Below are positions 20,930 through 30,400 of a stretch of DNA of 64,000 nt, piece after piece. Numbering within the stretch: the first letter of the stretch is position 1; each line of letters begins with the position of its first letter. A program made the translations under genes and the position numbers. The stretch is taken from contig CM059972.1 of NCBI GenBank assembly GCA_030490835.1, positions 88,273,137 to 88,337,136 on the forward strand, given 5' to 3'. The notes under the pieces are model-generated. The model searched no databases, was not told the DNA's origin, and saw only the letters and a program-made list of their open reading frames with translations. The DNA is from Annona cherimola. Its lineage: Eukaryota > Streptophyta > Magnoliopsida > Magnoliales > Annonaceae.

Positions 20930-21400
20930 TCAAAACTTTTCAAAAAGCCCATGATGGCCCAAAAACTCTCCAAAAAGCCCAAGATGGCTCAAAACTCTCC
21001 AAAAAGCCCAAGATGGCTCAAAACTCTCCAAAAAGCCCAAGATGGCCCAAAACTCTCCAAAAAGCCCAAGATGGCCCAAAAATCTCCAAAAAGCCCAAGG
21101 TGGCCCAAAAATCTCCAAAAAGCCCAAGATGGCTCAAAACTTTCCAAAAAGCCCAAGCTGGCCCAAAAATCTCCAAAAAGCCCAAGATGGCTCAAAACTT
21201 TCCAAAAAGCCCAAGATGGCCCAAAAATCTCCAAAAAGCCCAAGATGGCTTAAAAATCTCCACAAAGCCCAAGATGGATCAAAACTCTCCAAAAAGCCCA
21301 AGATGGCTCAAAACTCTCCAAAAAGCCCAAGCTGGCCCAAAACCCTCCAAAAAGCCCAAAATGGTCCAAACTCTTGTCAACAAGCCCAGTTGGGCCCAAA
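20930..21400 (+). repeat. 29-bp tandem repeat array, unit 1
   Basis: A 29-bp unit (AAAAAGCCCAAGATGGCTCA plus AAACTCTCC) is repeated about 15-16 times with small variants. Because 29 is not a multiple of 3, the same repeat runs through all three plus frames without stops, giving frames rich in KSPRW, KAQDG and KKPKMAQ. These are repeat artefacts unless shown to be translated. Confidence 0.9.
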
Positions 21401-21521
21401 CCTTTTCAATTAGTCAAAAATGACCCAAACATACTTTTAAAAATCCGGTTGAATCCATTTCTTGGTAAAACCACCCAATTGTTCAATCCAGAGGCTGAAT
21501 GCGGGAGACGCTGGTTTCTTG

Positions 21522-21529
21522 TATAAATA
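21522..21529 (+). promoter_or_regulatory. LTR TATA box 2, unit 1
   Basis: TATAAATA in TTGTATAAATACAG, about 630 bp before the LTR end and conserved in every unit. It is an alternative promoter that would give a much shorter leader than TATA box 1. Confidence 0.5.
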
Positions 21530-21681
21530 CAGAAGCTGAAAGCGGGACACGCTGGTCTGCTGTGTAAATCCAGAAGCTAAGAGCGCACTTAGTTTGCTGT
21601 GTAAGGTCACTAGTGTAGCCGACGGGCCCCTCACTAGTTCCCAAAACCGAGTCATCGCTGGTCGACGGGCTAAGCGTAAAC

Positions 21682-21822
21682 TCACATTTAAGACATGGCG
21701 CGTGGCGTCATGTACCCCACATTTAAGTCATGGCGCGTGGCGTCATGTACTTCATATTTAAGATATGGCGCGTGGCGTCATATAGCTCACATTCGAGTCA
21801 CGGCGCGGGGCGAAGTGTACTC
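21682..21822 (+). repeat. 35-bp tandem repeat, about 4 copies, unit 1
   Basis: The unit ACATTTAAGACATGGCGCGT plus GGCGTCATGTACCCC recurs four times, the last copy diverged. Conserved in the other units at 38683-38823 and 56080-56220. Confidence 0.85.
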
Positions 21823-22157
21823 ATTTATCTTTATATTTTTGTTAGACACGATTTTTCGTGCACTTGTAAAGACGTAGAAGGATCTTCTACGCACTTCATT
21901 ATTATTAAGCATTTTTTTATGGACCATTGTATTCAGCTCTTTTAATCAAGGGTTTTCTCGTTAGAGATGTAAAATCAGAATGTGGAACACAATGCAAAAT
22001 ATTTCTGTGATGTACTTTTCGGACTCGGTTAAAGAATTAGATGCTTTAAAATTTTGCTGGGAAATTAATTAAGCATTTATTTCCAAAGCCGCAGGGAACA
22101 TAATTTTATCTTTAACCAAGTTTAAATTATATATATTTCTCGCGAGGCCGGAACAAA

Positions 22158-22175
22158 TGGTGAACCCGACGTGAA
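22158..22175 (+). promoter_or_regulatory. primer binding site of unit 1, tRNA-Trp type
   Basis: TGGTGAACCCGACGTGAA begins 2 bp after the LTR end (ACA at 22153-22155). From memory it is complementary to the 3' 18 nt of plant tRNA-Trp(CCA) including the added CCA. This fixes the LTR/internal boundary and the start of minus-strand DNA synthesis. Confidence 0.8.
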
Positions 22176-22273
22176 ACATTCTCCCTTCATCTTTAAGAGC
22201 TGAAAACTATGGTCTTTATATGCTTATTTAATTTTTCACTGTTAACACTTTGAAATGCTCCTTTGCAGATTTC

Positions 22274-25200
22274 ATGGCGCATTCGATGGCTTTCGGATTC
22301 CTACCCAATGGCGGTTTTGTTATTTCTGAGCCAGATCACATAGATGCGGCTATCCCACATCACTTTATTCGCATACCAGAGAAGCCGGAGCACCGCGTCT
22401 ATCGACACGTCGACTACTCTCCTGCAGTGATAAAGCAAAGAAGAGACCGATCTGCACTACTCAAGGAGCCTCTTATTGCTCAAGGCTCGAAGACCACTCC
22501 TATTCAACCAACAAAGTCTCTGCAGGCGCCAATCCAAATGGGCCCGCCTGCTCGACAGTCGGACTATGCCAAAAAGTCGGCCCGTCGGTTTGCTGCATCA
22601 GCCCAACCAGTAGCACAACAGCCTGCAGGACAACCTGTTTTGCAGTCCCGTTCCATGAAAAGGTTTGCGAGACAATCTACTGCAACCCGGCTAGCGCCAA
22701 CTAGCCGACCAGAAGCCAATGTCCCCCAAAAAGGGGGCAAAACTGTGCCGAATCCTGTTCGATGCACCATCACTCGCCAATTTGGTCGGGCTGCCTCAAG
22801 GGTTGTTGACCTAGCCCCCCGACTTAACCAAAGTGACACCCAAGAGCGGAAGGAGTCAAGAAGACAAACCAAGTTTTCTCAGCTGGAGGCTCCATTGGCC
22901 GATGGAGGGGATGACCAATTCAAGCCACAAGGACCTATTATTGTCCGATCCGGTTTAGGCACCCTGCGATTTGTCATCCCTGACCCGACGCATTCGCCCC
23001 ATCAGTCAACCGATGTTCCATCTAGCTCACAAGCTAGAGTCAAATCTCCAGGTCACTATGATACTGCCAACATAGTGACGGTTCCTCATCACGTATCAAG
23101 GAAACAAAGGAGAAAAGCGCAGCAGAAAAAGCAGTTCGGGAAAGCAACTTCCCGGTTAAACTTGAAGGCTTCATCGCCACTGCCACCAGGACCAAGACAT
23201 AGGCTGTTCTCACACCCCCGACAAAGGGGTGGGCCGCAAAAGAAGCCACTACAGAACTCTCGCAAATTGAGAGTGCCTCAAAAGCCAAGACTCTTTAGCG
23301 GGTGGCAGTATCCCCAGAGGCGCCATACGACGTATCCACGTTCGGTGCTCAGGCTGATCCCTGATTTTATACACAAAAATCAATTCGCCTCATTGATCAG
23401 ACTGAGGGAGGATATGACTTATGCGCCTGTCGTGGCCCCGTCTCGAGAAAAGCACCGGATGCCGCACCCCAAGAGAGAAGCTAAAAGGAGGAGACGTCTC
23501 CTCCAGACGACGGAAGTCAACATGGTGGACCTCACCCAGCCAAGCACTTCCAAAGCGTCGGATATGTTAACCCGGTCAAGGGCAGCCGCAATGCCCATTA
23601 CACCGCCATTCTGTAGCCTCTCTCATCCTGAAGGGATCAGGGCCGCCCTCCCAAGAGGTCAATTTGAAGCCTCTTACATGGTGGGCGAAGAAGAAGAGGT
23701 TCTTACACCCAAGTCTCAGCTCATTCATGACCTCCGGGAGGAGATTAAGAGTATGAAACGGGCTATGGAAACTCAAGGCAACAAGATATCAGGTTCCCAT
23801 CAACCACCATCACCAAGGAACCGTCAATCAGTCCATCAGCCCGAGAAATCAGTCAGGCAGCGGACCGAGGAAGATGAAAATGCAGATTTAGAACAAGGCT
23901 TTCCGCAGTTCAATAATCTGCGTATCAATACCCCTCGAACGCAAGACGCACGGGTAAACACACCCATGGGGTCTCCACCCAGGTATATTGCACAGAAGGA
24001 GATGGTACATCAGCTTGTGGCCGAATGCCTTCGTCGACAGGCACCTCAACTCACTGGGGTCCCTACAACGACAATCAACAGGCCTTATCCCCCAGAGGTT
24101 GAAGCGGAGCTCCTACCTAGAGATTTGAAGCCACCAAAAATTCAATTCGATGGGACTGGGAGCGCGTTAAAGCACCTGGCATCATTCCACTATGCCATGG
24201 GCAATTGGGCGCACCATTCAAATTTTTGTCTTCGAATGTTTCCCAATACTCTTTCCGGTGATGCTTTCCAGTGGTACATATCTCTCCCAATCGGCTCAGT
24301 CCAAACATGGGAAGAGATGAAAGAAATGTTCACCTCCCGATTCGTTGATACCACACGAGAAGTACAACTATCGGAATTATCTACCTTGTCCCAAAAGAAG
24401 GACGAGCCGGTTGAAGACTACATCACTAGATGGCAAAGGGCCGCTAATCGATGTCAAGCACCCCTCTCTCAAGCAATGAAGGTCAATCTTTGCCGAAATG
24501 GCATCAAGACGGAAATCTCGTTGCTGATGAATGAACAACTAAGTACATTTCAGGCCCTAGCTACAGAAGCTTGTCGAAAAGAATATTTGTTGTCTCAGCA
24601 AAAAGCCTGGAAGAAGGAGTCATCCACAACTACTATGTTCAAGAAGAAGAAAACTGGAGAGACCTCTGCAAATACTACAGAGGTTAAGAAGCAGCCAGAT
24701 AAAGCAAAGCCGCCTGTAAAAGAGCAGTCTGCAAAACCCTTCCGAAGAGAGGAAATCCAATATGCCTTTGGAGAAGATGACGTGGAGACGCTATTCCAGC
24801 ACCTCATGTCGACCGGGCTATTCGAGTTGCCTGCCCCAAAAAGGCCAGAAGAAGTTGGACGCACTTCTCACCAGCGATATTGCAGTTACCACCGATATGT
24901 CGGTCACCCCACTAAGAAGTGTTGGGATCTCCAAGCAATATTGCAAGATTACATTGATAAGGGGTTTATAAAACTCAGTCCTCCAGCGCAAGCTTTATCA
25001 AATGTTGTGACAATTGAGATAGCAGAAAAGGGTGATTGGGAAGTGGTTCGAAAACCACCAAGCCTAAGACGGACAAAAAGATGTCTCAAAGATTTATGCA
25101 GAAAAGACAAAAGAATAAGGGATAAGGCCATTCTCCCTTTCTTCTCAAGGCATTTGAGGCAATCCTCACGGGTACAACCATTCATGATTATGGACTTTTT

Positions 25201-27364
25201 GCAGCCCGAATTGCTACTCCCATTCTATCAACGGCTTGCTGGAAGATCACCTCGACCAGAAAAAGAAAGATACATTCTCGAGGAGTTACCAAATACAACT
25301 TCATGTGAGAATGGTCCGTTTTGGGACCTAGATAGCAACAACGGAGAAACCGAAACTTGCTATCATATAAATGCGTCTGCATCCAAGCCTGCAAAGCGGC
25401 GAAGAACAGCCTCGGTGCTTATCCCTAACTACACTAAGTTTGAAGTTGGGATGTCACCGGTAAACCACATCATCACGTATTTGCGAGAATCTCGACTTTT
25501 GCCAGCATCTTGGGAAACCAGAGTGGAATACTTTCGGTACTCACTGGGGGAATCAGTGATGTCTTGGTACCAAGATAATAATATCGAAGAAATTACCGAG
25601 TGGGTCATCTTGATAGATGCGTTCTTGGTCCGCTTCCTGTCAAGACAAAGAGAGCAGTTCCCTAGTAATTACTTGAGGGAAATACAATACAGTCAAGAAT
25701 CTACTGCTCATTATGTAAATTATCTCAGAGACAGTACATGGAGTGACCCCTTGGCCATATGGTTGCCTGAACCTGAAATGGTCACGAAGTACCTTTCGGA
25801 TGCGGTATGCCCTCCGGCTGACAATGGGTACAAGACCTTTGGAGCTAAAACTTTCATAAAGGCAATCCGGTGGGTCGGCAATGAAGGCTTCAAACAAGAG
25901 GCAATCTTTAGCGACGCTGAAGGTTTTGGGAGGACAAATCAACTCCAAGTTCTGCATGTGCTGCAGTTAAACGATGCGCCCATTCTTCGAGTGTTCCCTT
26001 TCTTAACTAGGGAGTTAAGCTATGATTGGCCGCATATTCAGTTATTCCACGAGAATCATAAGTACGCATTGCCGCACTTGTTCGATTATTCATTGGCGGT
26101 CTGTCAAATGGGGCAAACAGAAGAGTTTGCACTCGGGCACTTTGTTTTGAGCTTGGCCCATGATAGTTGTGCCCTTCTCTGGATCTCCTCGCTCCCCGAA
26201 GAAGCATTTGGTTCTTGGGAAGAGTTCGTCGATATGTTTATCCTAAGATTCCACGAATATGAAACAGAGTTCCCTCCAGAGATGATCGAAGTCATGCACC
26301 CCCTATCAGGAGAATCTCAATACGACTACATCTTGAGATGGATAAACTGCAGAATAATCAACCAAAAATTCGACAAAGAAGAAATCATGGTTCATCAGTG
26401 CATCAAGTCAATGAATGGGTATTTTCCTGAAATCCCAAAAATGCAGCCATTTTTCTCAGATGTACTACAGACATTGGCTACAAATATTCAGGACTCTGCC
26501 TCCTGCAATATGGTGCAAGTTGAAGAGGATGTTCTCGCAATTCTTCGATCTGGTCAAATCACACCAGAAAACAAGGGTAAAGCCCCGATACAAGAAAATC
26601 GTACTCAGCCAGAACAGCACATACCAGCCGATCATCGAAAATCCTCAGTAAGCTATGATGTCCTTGGACACTTGAAGCGACTACTTGCTCGACTCAGTAT
26701 TTACGATGCCTTGCAGTTGTCACAAGAAGCCAGGGATGCACTGGTGAGTGCTCTGACAGATGAAAATGTCCGTCTTGCTTACCTGGTCGACGTCGCTGAA
26801 TGTGATGAGGTTATTTCATTCACCGATGAGGATATGTTGCTTGGAGACGTTAATCACAACCGACCCTTATATGTTACGGGCAACCTGGGCGGTGAACTGG
26901 TCAACAGAATCATGATCGATGCCGGGTCTGCAATTAATATCCTGCCCCTTCGAACACTCAGAAGGATCGAAATTTCTCCATCAGCGTTAAAAGACACTAG
27001 TGTGGTGATTCACGGGTTTAATCAAGGGACTCAAAAGGCCATGGGCCTAATTGAGTTGGAACTAAGCATAGAAGATTTCTGCACCGAAATCCCGTGCTTT
27101 GTGATTAATGCCCCGACCTCATATAACTTGCTGTTAGGAAGGCCTTGGCTCTACAGTAATAAGATCATCGCATCAACGGTGCATCAATGCTTCAAGTACT
27201 GCAAGGATGGAGTCGAAAAAAGGATTTTTGCTGACCATAAACCATTCGCAACGGCGGAATCATTTTACTCTGATGCTAAGTATTATGACTTGGCATCTGC
27301 TGTCAACACATCAATAAAAGCAGTTGAAGCGACCACACGCGAAGGTCAGCAGGAGGTATCTTAG
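22274..27364 (+). CDS. gag: gag-protease polyprotein of unit 1 (intact)
   Basis: A 1696-codon frame ends at TAG 27362-27364. The first in-frame ATG is 22274, just after CTTTGCAG, which looks like a splice acceptor. Residues 1 to about 620 are basic, Arg/Pro/Gln-rich and unrecognised. A retrotransposon gag/capsid-like domain lies at about 626-729 (FQWYISLP, SVQTWEEMKEMFTSRF). A Cys-His motif C-x2-H-x4-H-x4-C is at residues 870-883 (CSYHRYVGHPTKKC), typical of Tat gag. Two further capsid-like segments follow at about 1049-1156 (SWYQDN...FLVRFL) and 1246-1383 (LLWISSLPEEAFGSWEEF, FILRF). An aspartic protease with MIDAGSAINIL, catalytic Asp about 1549, and LLLGRPWL closes the frame. This is far longer than common Ty3/gypsy gag proteins. 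It would assemble the virus-like particle and process the polyproteins. Confidence 0.88.
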   Translation: MAHSMAFGFLPNGGFVISEPDHIDAAIPHHFIRIPEKPEHRVYRHVDYSPAVIKQRRDRSALLKEPLIAQGSKTTPIQPTKSLQAPIQMGPPARQSDYAKKSARRFAASAQPVAQQPAGQPVLQSRSMKRFARQSTATRLAPTSRPEANVPQKGGKTVPNPVRCTITRQFGRAASRVVDLAPRLNQSDTQERKESRRQTKFSQLEAPLADGGDDQFKPQGPIIVRSGLGTLRFVIPDPTHSPHQSTDVPSSSQARVKSPGHYDTANIVTVPHHVSRKQRRKAQQKKQFGKATSRLNLKASSPLPPGPRHRLFSHPRQRGGPQKKPLQNSRKLRVPQKPRLFSGWQYPQRRHTTYPRSVLRLIPDFIHKNQFASLIRLREDMTYAPVVAPSREKHRMPHPKREAKRRRRLLQTTEVNMVDLTQPSTSKASDMLTRSRAAAMPITPPFCSLSHPEGIRAALPRGQFEASYMVGEEEEVLTPKSQLIHDLREEIKSMKRAMETQGNKISGSHQPPSPRNRQSVHQPEKSVRQRTEEDENADLEQGFPQFNNLRINTPRTQDARVNTPMGSPPRYIAQKEMVHQLVAECLRRQAPQLTGVPTTTINRPYPPEVEAELLPRDLKPPKIQFDGTGSALKHLASFHYAMGNWAHHSNFCLRMFPNTLSGDAFQWYISLPIGSVQTWEEMKEMFTSRFVDTTREVQLSELSTLSQKKDEPVEDYITRWQRAANRCQAPLSQAMKVNLCRNGIKTEISLLMNEQLSTFQALATEACRKEYLLSQQKAWKKESSTTTMFKKKKTGETSANTTEVKKQPDKAKPPVKEQSAKPFRREEIQYAFGEDDVETLFQHLMSTGLFELPAPKRPEEVGRTSHQRYCSYHRYVGHPTKKCWDLQAILQDYIDKGFIKLSPPAQALSNVVTIEIAEKGDWEVVRKPPSLRRTKRCLKDLCRKDKRIRDKAILPFFSRHLRQSSRVQPFMIMDFLQPELLLPFYQRLAGRSPRPEKERYILEELPNTTSCENGPFWDLDSNNGETETCYHINASASKPAKRRRTASVLIPNYTKFEVGMSPVNHIITYLRESRLLPASWETRVEYFRYSLGESVMSWYQDNNIEEITEWVILIDAFLVRFLSRQREQFPSNYLREIQYSQESTAHYVNYLRDSTWSDPLAIWLPEPEMVTKYLSDAVCPPADNGYKTFGAKTFIKAIRWVGNEGFKQEAIFSDAEGFGRTNQLQVLHVLQLNDAPILRVFPFLTRELSYDWPHIQLFHENHKYALPHLFDYSLAVCQMGQTEEFALGHFVLSLAHDSCALLWISSLPEEAFGSWEEFVDMFILRFHEYETEFPPEMIEVMHPLSGESQYDYILRWINCRIINQKFDKEEIMVHQCIKSMNGYFPEIPKMQPFFSDVLQTLATNIQDSASCNMVQVEEDVLAILRSGQITPENKGKAPIQENRTQPEQHIPADHRKSSVSYDVLGHLKRLLARLSIYDALQLSQEARDALVSALTDENVRLAYLVDVAECDEVISFTDEDMLLGDVNHNRPLYVTGNLGGELVNRIMIDAGSAINILPLRTLRRIEISPSALKDTSVVIHGFNQGTQKAMGLIELELSIEDFCTEIPCFVINAPTSYNLLLGRPWLYSNKIIASTVHQCFKYCKDGVEKRIFADHKPFATAESFYSDAKYYDLASAVNTSIKAVEATTREGQQEVS
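27362..27364 (+). promoter_or_regulatory. conserved in-frame amber codon between gag-protease and pol
   Basis: TAG separates the two large frames, which are in the same frame; 16 open codons join it to the ATG at 27413. It is present in all three units (44363-44365 and 61760-61762). It could be passed by readthrough or removed by a short intron, as reported for Ogre elements of the Tat group. Confidence 0.6.
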
Positions 27365-27412
27365 GCTCCCCCCGCCCCAGTAAGCACAGACATATTCTCA
27401 AAGGGTGAGAAA

Positions 27413-30400
27413 ATGGAAGGTCAAGGTCGTGGTCGAGGGCGCGGTCATGGACAAGGGACGACAGAACCAAGGGCTCAATTTCAAACCAAATTTGAAAATA
27501 TGAGCCTCGATCCAGTACATCCACTACCACGACAACGACAGGGGGCAACCATACCACCTCCTACCAGCTATAGCAACACTGCTGCAGGATCACGGTTCTA
27601 CTTGGACCTCGAAGTCCTGAAAAAGGTTGCTAAACCGCCTCGAGCCAATTCCCCTAGGTTTGAGGTAGATCTGGAAGCTCTTCGGAAATTCCGGAATCAG
27701 GCCAATGAGGAAGCCAAGTCACTTTGCTGTGAGAGTGACGAAATGGCCACTGAGACCGCTCACCAAAATCAAAAACCTAAGGAAACGCTCGATGAGGTTT
27801 TAGCAATGCTCGTGGAGTTTAATGTATCTGCTCCAAGTGTGCAGGAACCTCAAGATGAAAAATTTGCCCAAAAACATTTAATAAAGAAATATGGCAAGGT
27901 TTACGGTAGCCCTAACAAATCCTCTTGTTTGCCAACGGCTAAGCTCAAGAAATGGGATTTCCATCGCTATAGCAGAGAAAGCAAGAAAATTATGGATTTG
28001 ATGGGGTTCTATCCTGATAGACCACATTTATCAGGCCTCGGAAGTGACATCCCTATCCCGTTATCCGAAAGGCCCCCTGGTTTTCAAAAGGGTAACAAAA
28101 GACTCGGCCTTGGGTATAAAGAAGAAGAAGACGGCAACTTCGCCACCACCTACTGCGTCTCCACAAGTGATGACTCCAACAATGATGAAGAGGCATTAAT
28201 GGAACCAGAGGATGCTCCACCTGCGATTGAGGATGGAGGACAGCCTACTATTGACGTACTTGAAGAGTTCAATCTCGGGACTGAGGAGGACCCGAGACCC
28301 ATTTTTATCGCCAAAAACCTGGCCGAAAAAGAAAAGGTGGCATTGAGGCAGCTTTTAAGTGAATTCAAAGATGTTTTTGCTTGGGGGTATTCTGAAATGC
28401 CAGGTCTCAACCCCGCGATTGCAATGCACCATCTGCATATTACGCAGGATAAAAAGCCAGTCAAGCAAGCTCCGAGAAGATTTCGACCAGAGCTCGAAGA
28501 ACAAATCATCAAGGAAGTTGAAAAACTCATTGATGCTGAATTCATTCGGGAAATCAAATTTCCAAAATGGATTTCTAGCATTGTTCCTGTCAAAAAGAAA
28601 AACGGGCAGATCCGCATTTGCGTAGACTTTCGAGATCTAAACGAAGCATGCCCTAAAGATGAATTTCCTCTTCCTTTCACTGATGTGTTAATCGACAGCA
28701 CAGCTCTGTACGACACGTTCTCCTTTATGGATGGATATTCGGGATATAATCAAATCAAGATGGCTCCAGCAGATGAAGCCGCAACAGCATTTCGAACACC
28801 GATGGGTGTCTTTTGCTACAAAGTCATGCCTTTTGGTCTTAAGAATGCTGGCGCAACTTATCAAAGGGCAATGCAAAATATATTTCATGATATGTTACAC
28901 AAACATGTCGAGTGCTATGTCGATGACCTGGTTGTAAGATCTGAAGGCCACAATAAGCATAAAGAAGATTTGAGATCGGTATTCTTACGCCTGAGAAAGT
29001 ATGATCTCAAGATGAATCCTCTCAAATGCGCATTTGGAGTATCGTCTGGAAAATTCCTCGGATTCATAATCCGTCAAAGGGGAATCGAGGTTGATCCACT
29101 CAAAACGGAAGCAATTCAAAATATGCCGCCTCCACGAAACCTCCGAGAATTAAGGAGTCTCCAAGGTCAATTGTCATATATCCGGCGTTTCATCTCCAAC
29201 TTGTCCGGCCGGTGCCATCCCTTTCACAAGTTAATGAGAAAAGACGCGACTTTTCAATGGGACGCGAAATGCCAACAGGCCTTTGAAGCCATCAAAGAAT
29301 TGCTGCAAAATCCTCCTGTTTTGACAACTCCAGTAAAAGGAAAGCCACTCATTCTCTATATTGCTGCCAGCCCACAATCACTGGGGGCATTGCTCGCACA
29401 AGAAAATGCCCAAGGCAAAGAACAAGCCGCCTATTATCTCAGTCGACGATTATTGCAAGCTGAATGCAATTATTCCTCGATCGAGAAGATTTGTCTAGCA
29501 TTGGTTTTTGTGGCACAAAAGCTAAGACATTACTTCCTCGCGCATCAGATCATACTTATATCGAAGGCCGATCCCCTCAAGTTCCTGATCACTAAACCAA
29601 TGCTTTCAGGACGCCTAGCAAAATGGTCACTGCTGCTGTCTGAGTTTGATATCAAATATGTGCCACGAAAGGCAGTGAAAGGACAAGTGTTAGCAGATTT
29701 CCTAGCAGCCCATCCGCTTGAAGAAGAATTTCCCATCTTAGAAAACCTACCTGATGAGAAGGTTTTCTATGCAAATGATGATCCAATGTGGCAAATGTAT
29801 TTCGATGGCGCTTCAAAGCCATCCGGAGCTGGTGTTGGAATTGTCGTAGTCTCCCCTCATAAAGACTTATTCCCGCACTCCTACTTTCTTGGGAGAAGCA
29901 CAACAAATAACGAAGCTGAGTATGAGGCCTTACTCATCGGCATGGAACTTCTTCTGCAATCAGATATTTTATTTGTGCGAATATTTGGGGACTCTGAATT
30001 GGTTATTAAACAGTTAAATAATCAATATGAAGTACACCAGCCTCATTTGCGAAAATATTATGACAAAGCTCAAACTTTGTTGGCAAAGTTCGAAATGGTT
30101 TCGGTTGAGCATGTTCCTCGATCAGAAAATATAGTCGCTGATGCACTATCAAAGTTGGCCAGTATTCTCGCCTTTAATGAGCTCGATGACATGACAATTC
30201 GAGTACAAAGACTAGAAGATGACGAAGAGCTCCAAGTAAATCAAATTGGACGGTGCGTATCCGAGGTAACTACAAACAATGATGATTGGCGCATCCCTAT
30301 CATCAATTACCTCAAATATGGTATTGAACCAGATGATCCAAGTGCAAGGAAGTCACTGAGAAAGGCTGTTTTGCGATATACCGTGTTTCAAGATAGTTTG

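Larger units (their letters stand above)
17897..22155 (+). repeat. 5' LTR of unit 1, 5'-truncated
   Basis: Corresponds to the last about 4.3 kb of the full LTR (33302-39156). It holds, in order, the host-gene mosaic, TTCCGCG array, TATA box, about-155-bp tandem repeats, 29-bp tandem repeats, a second TATA box and 35-bp repeats. It ends GGCCGGAACA just before the primer site. It lacks the receptor-kinase and DnaJ-like parts found at the start of the other LTRs. Confidence 0.75.

Noticed and set aside
20930..21400. CRISPR-like array because of regular 29-bp periodicity
   Set aside because: Repeats are directly adjacent with no unique spacers, and the setting is a plant LTR.
20800..21423. 207-codon Lys/Pro-rich frame as a protein gene
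   Set aside because: It is the 29-bp tandem repeat read in one frame; the other frames give equally long products and the ORF varies with repeat number.
22250..22273. Gag start at 22250
   Set aside because: The codon there is TTG; the first in-frame ATG is at 22274.
28150..28716. 188-codon minus-strand frame in pol, repeated in each unit
   Set aside because: Shadow of the pol frame; no independent motifs.
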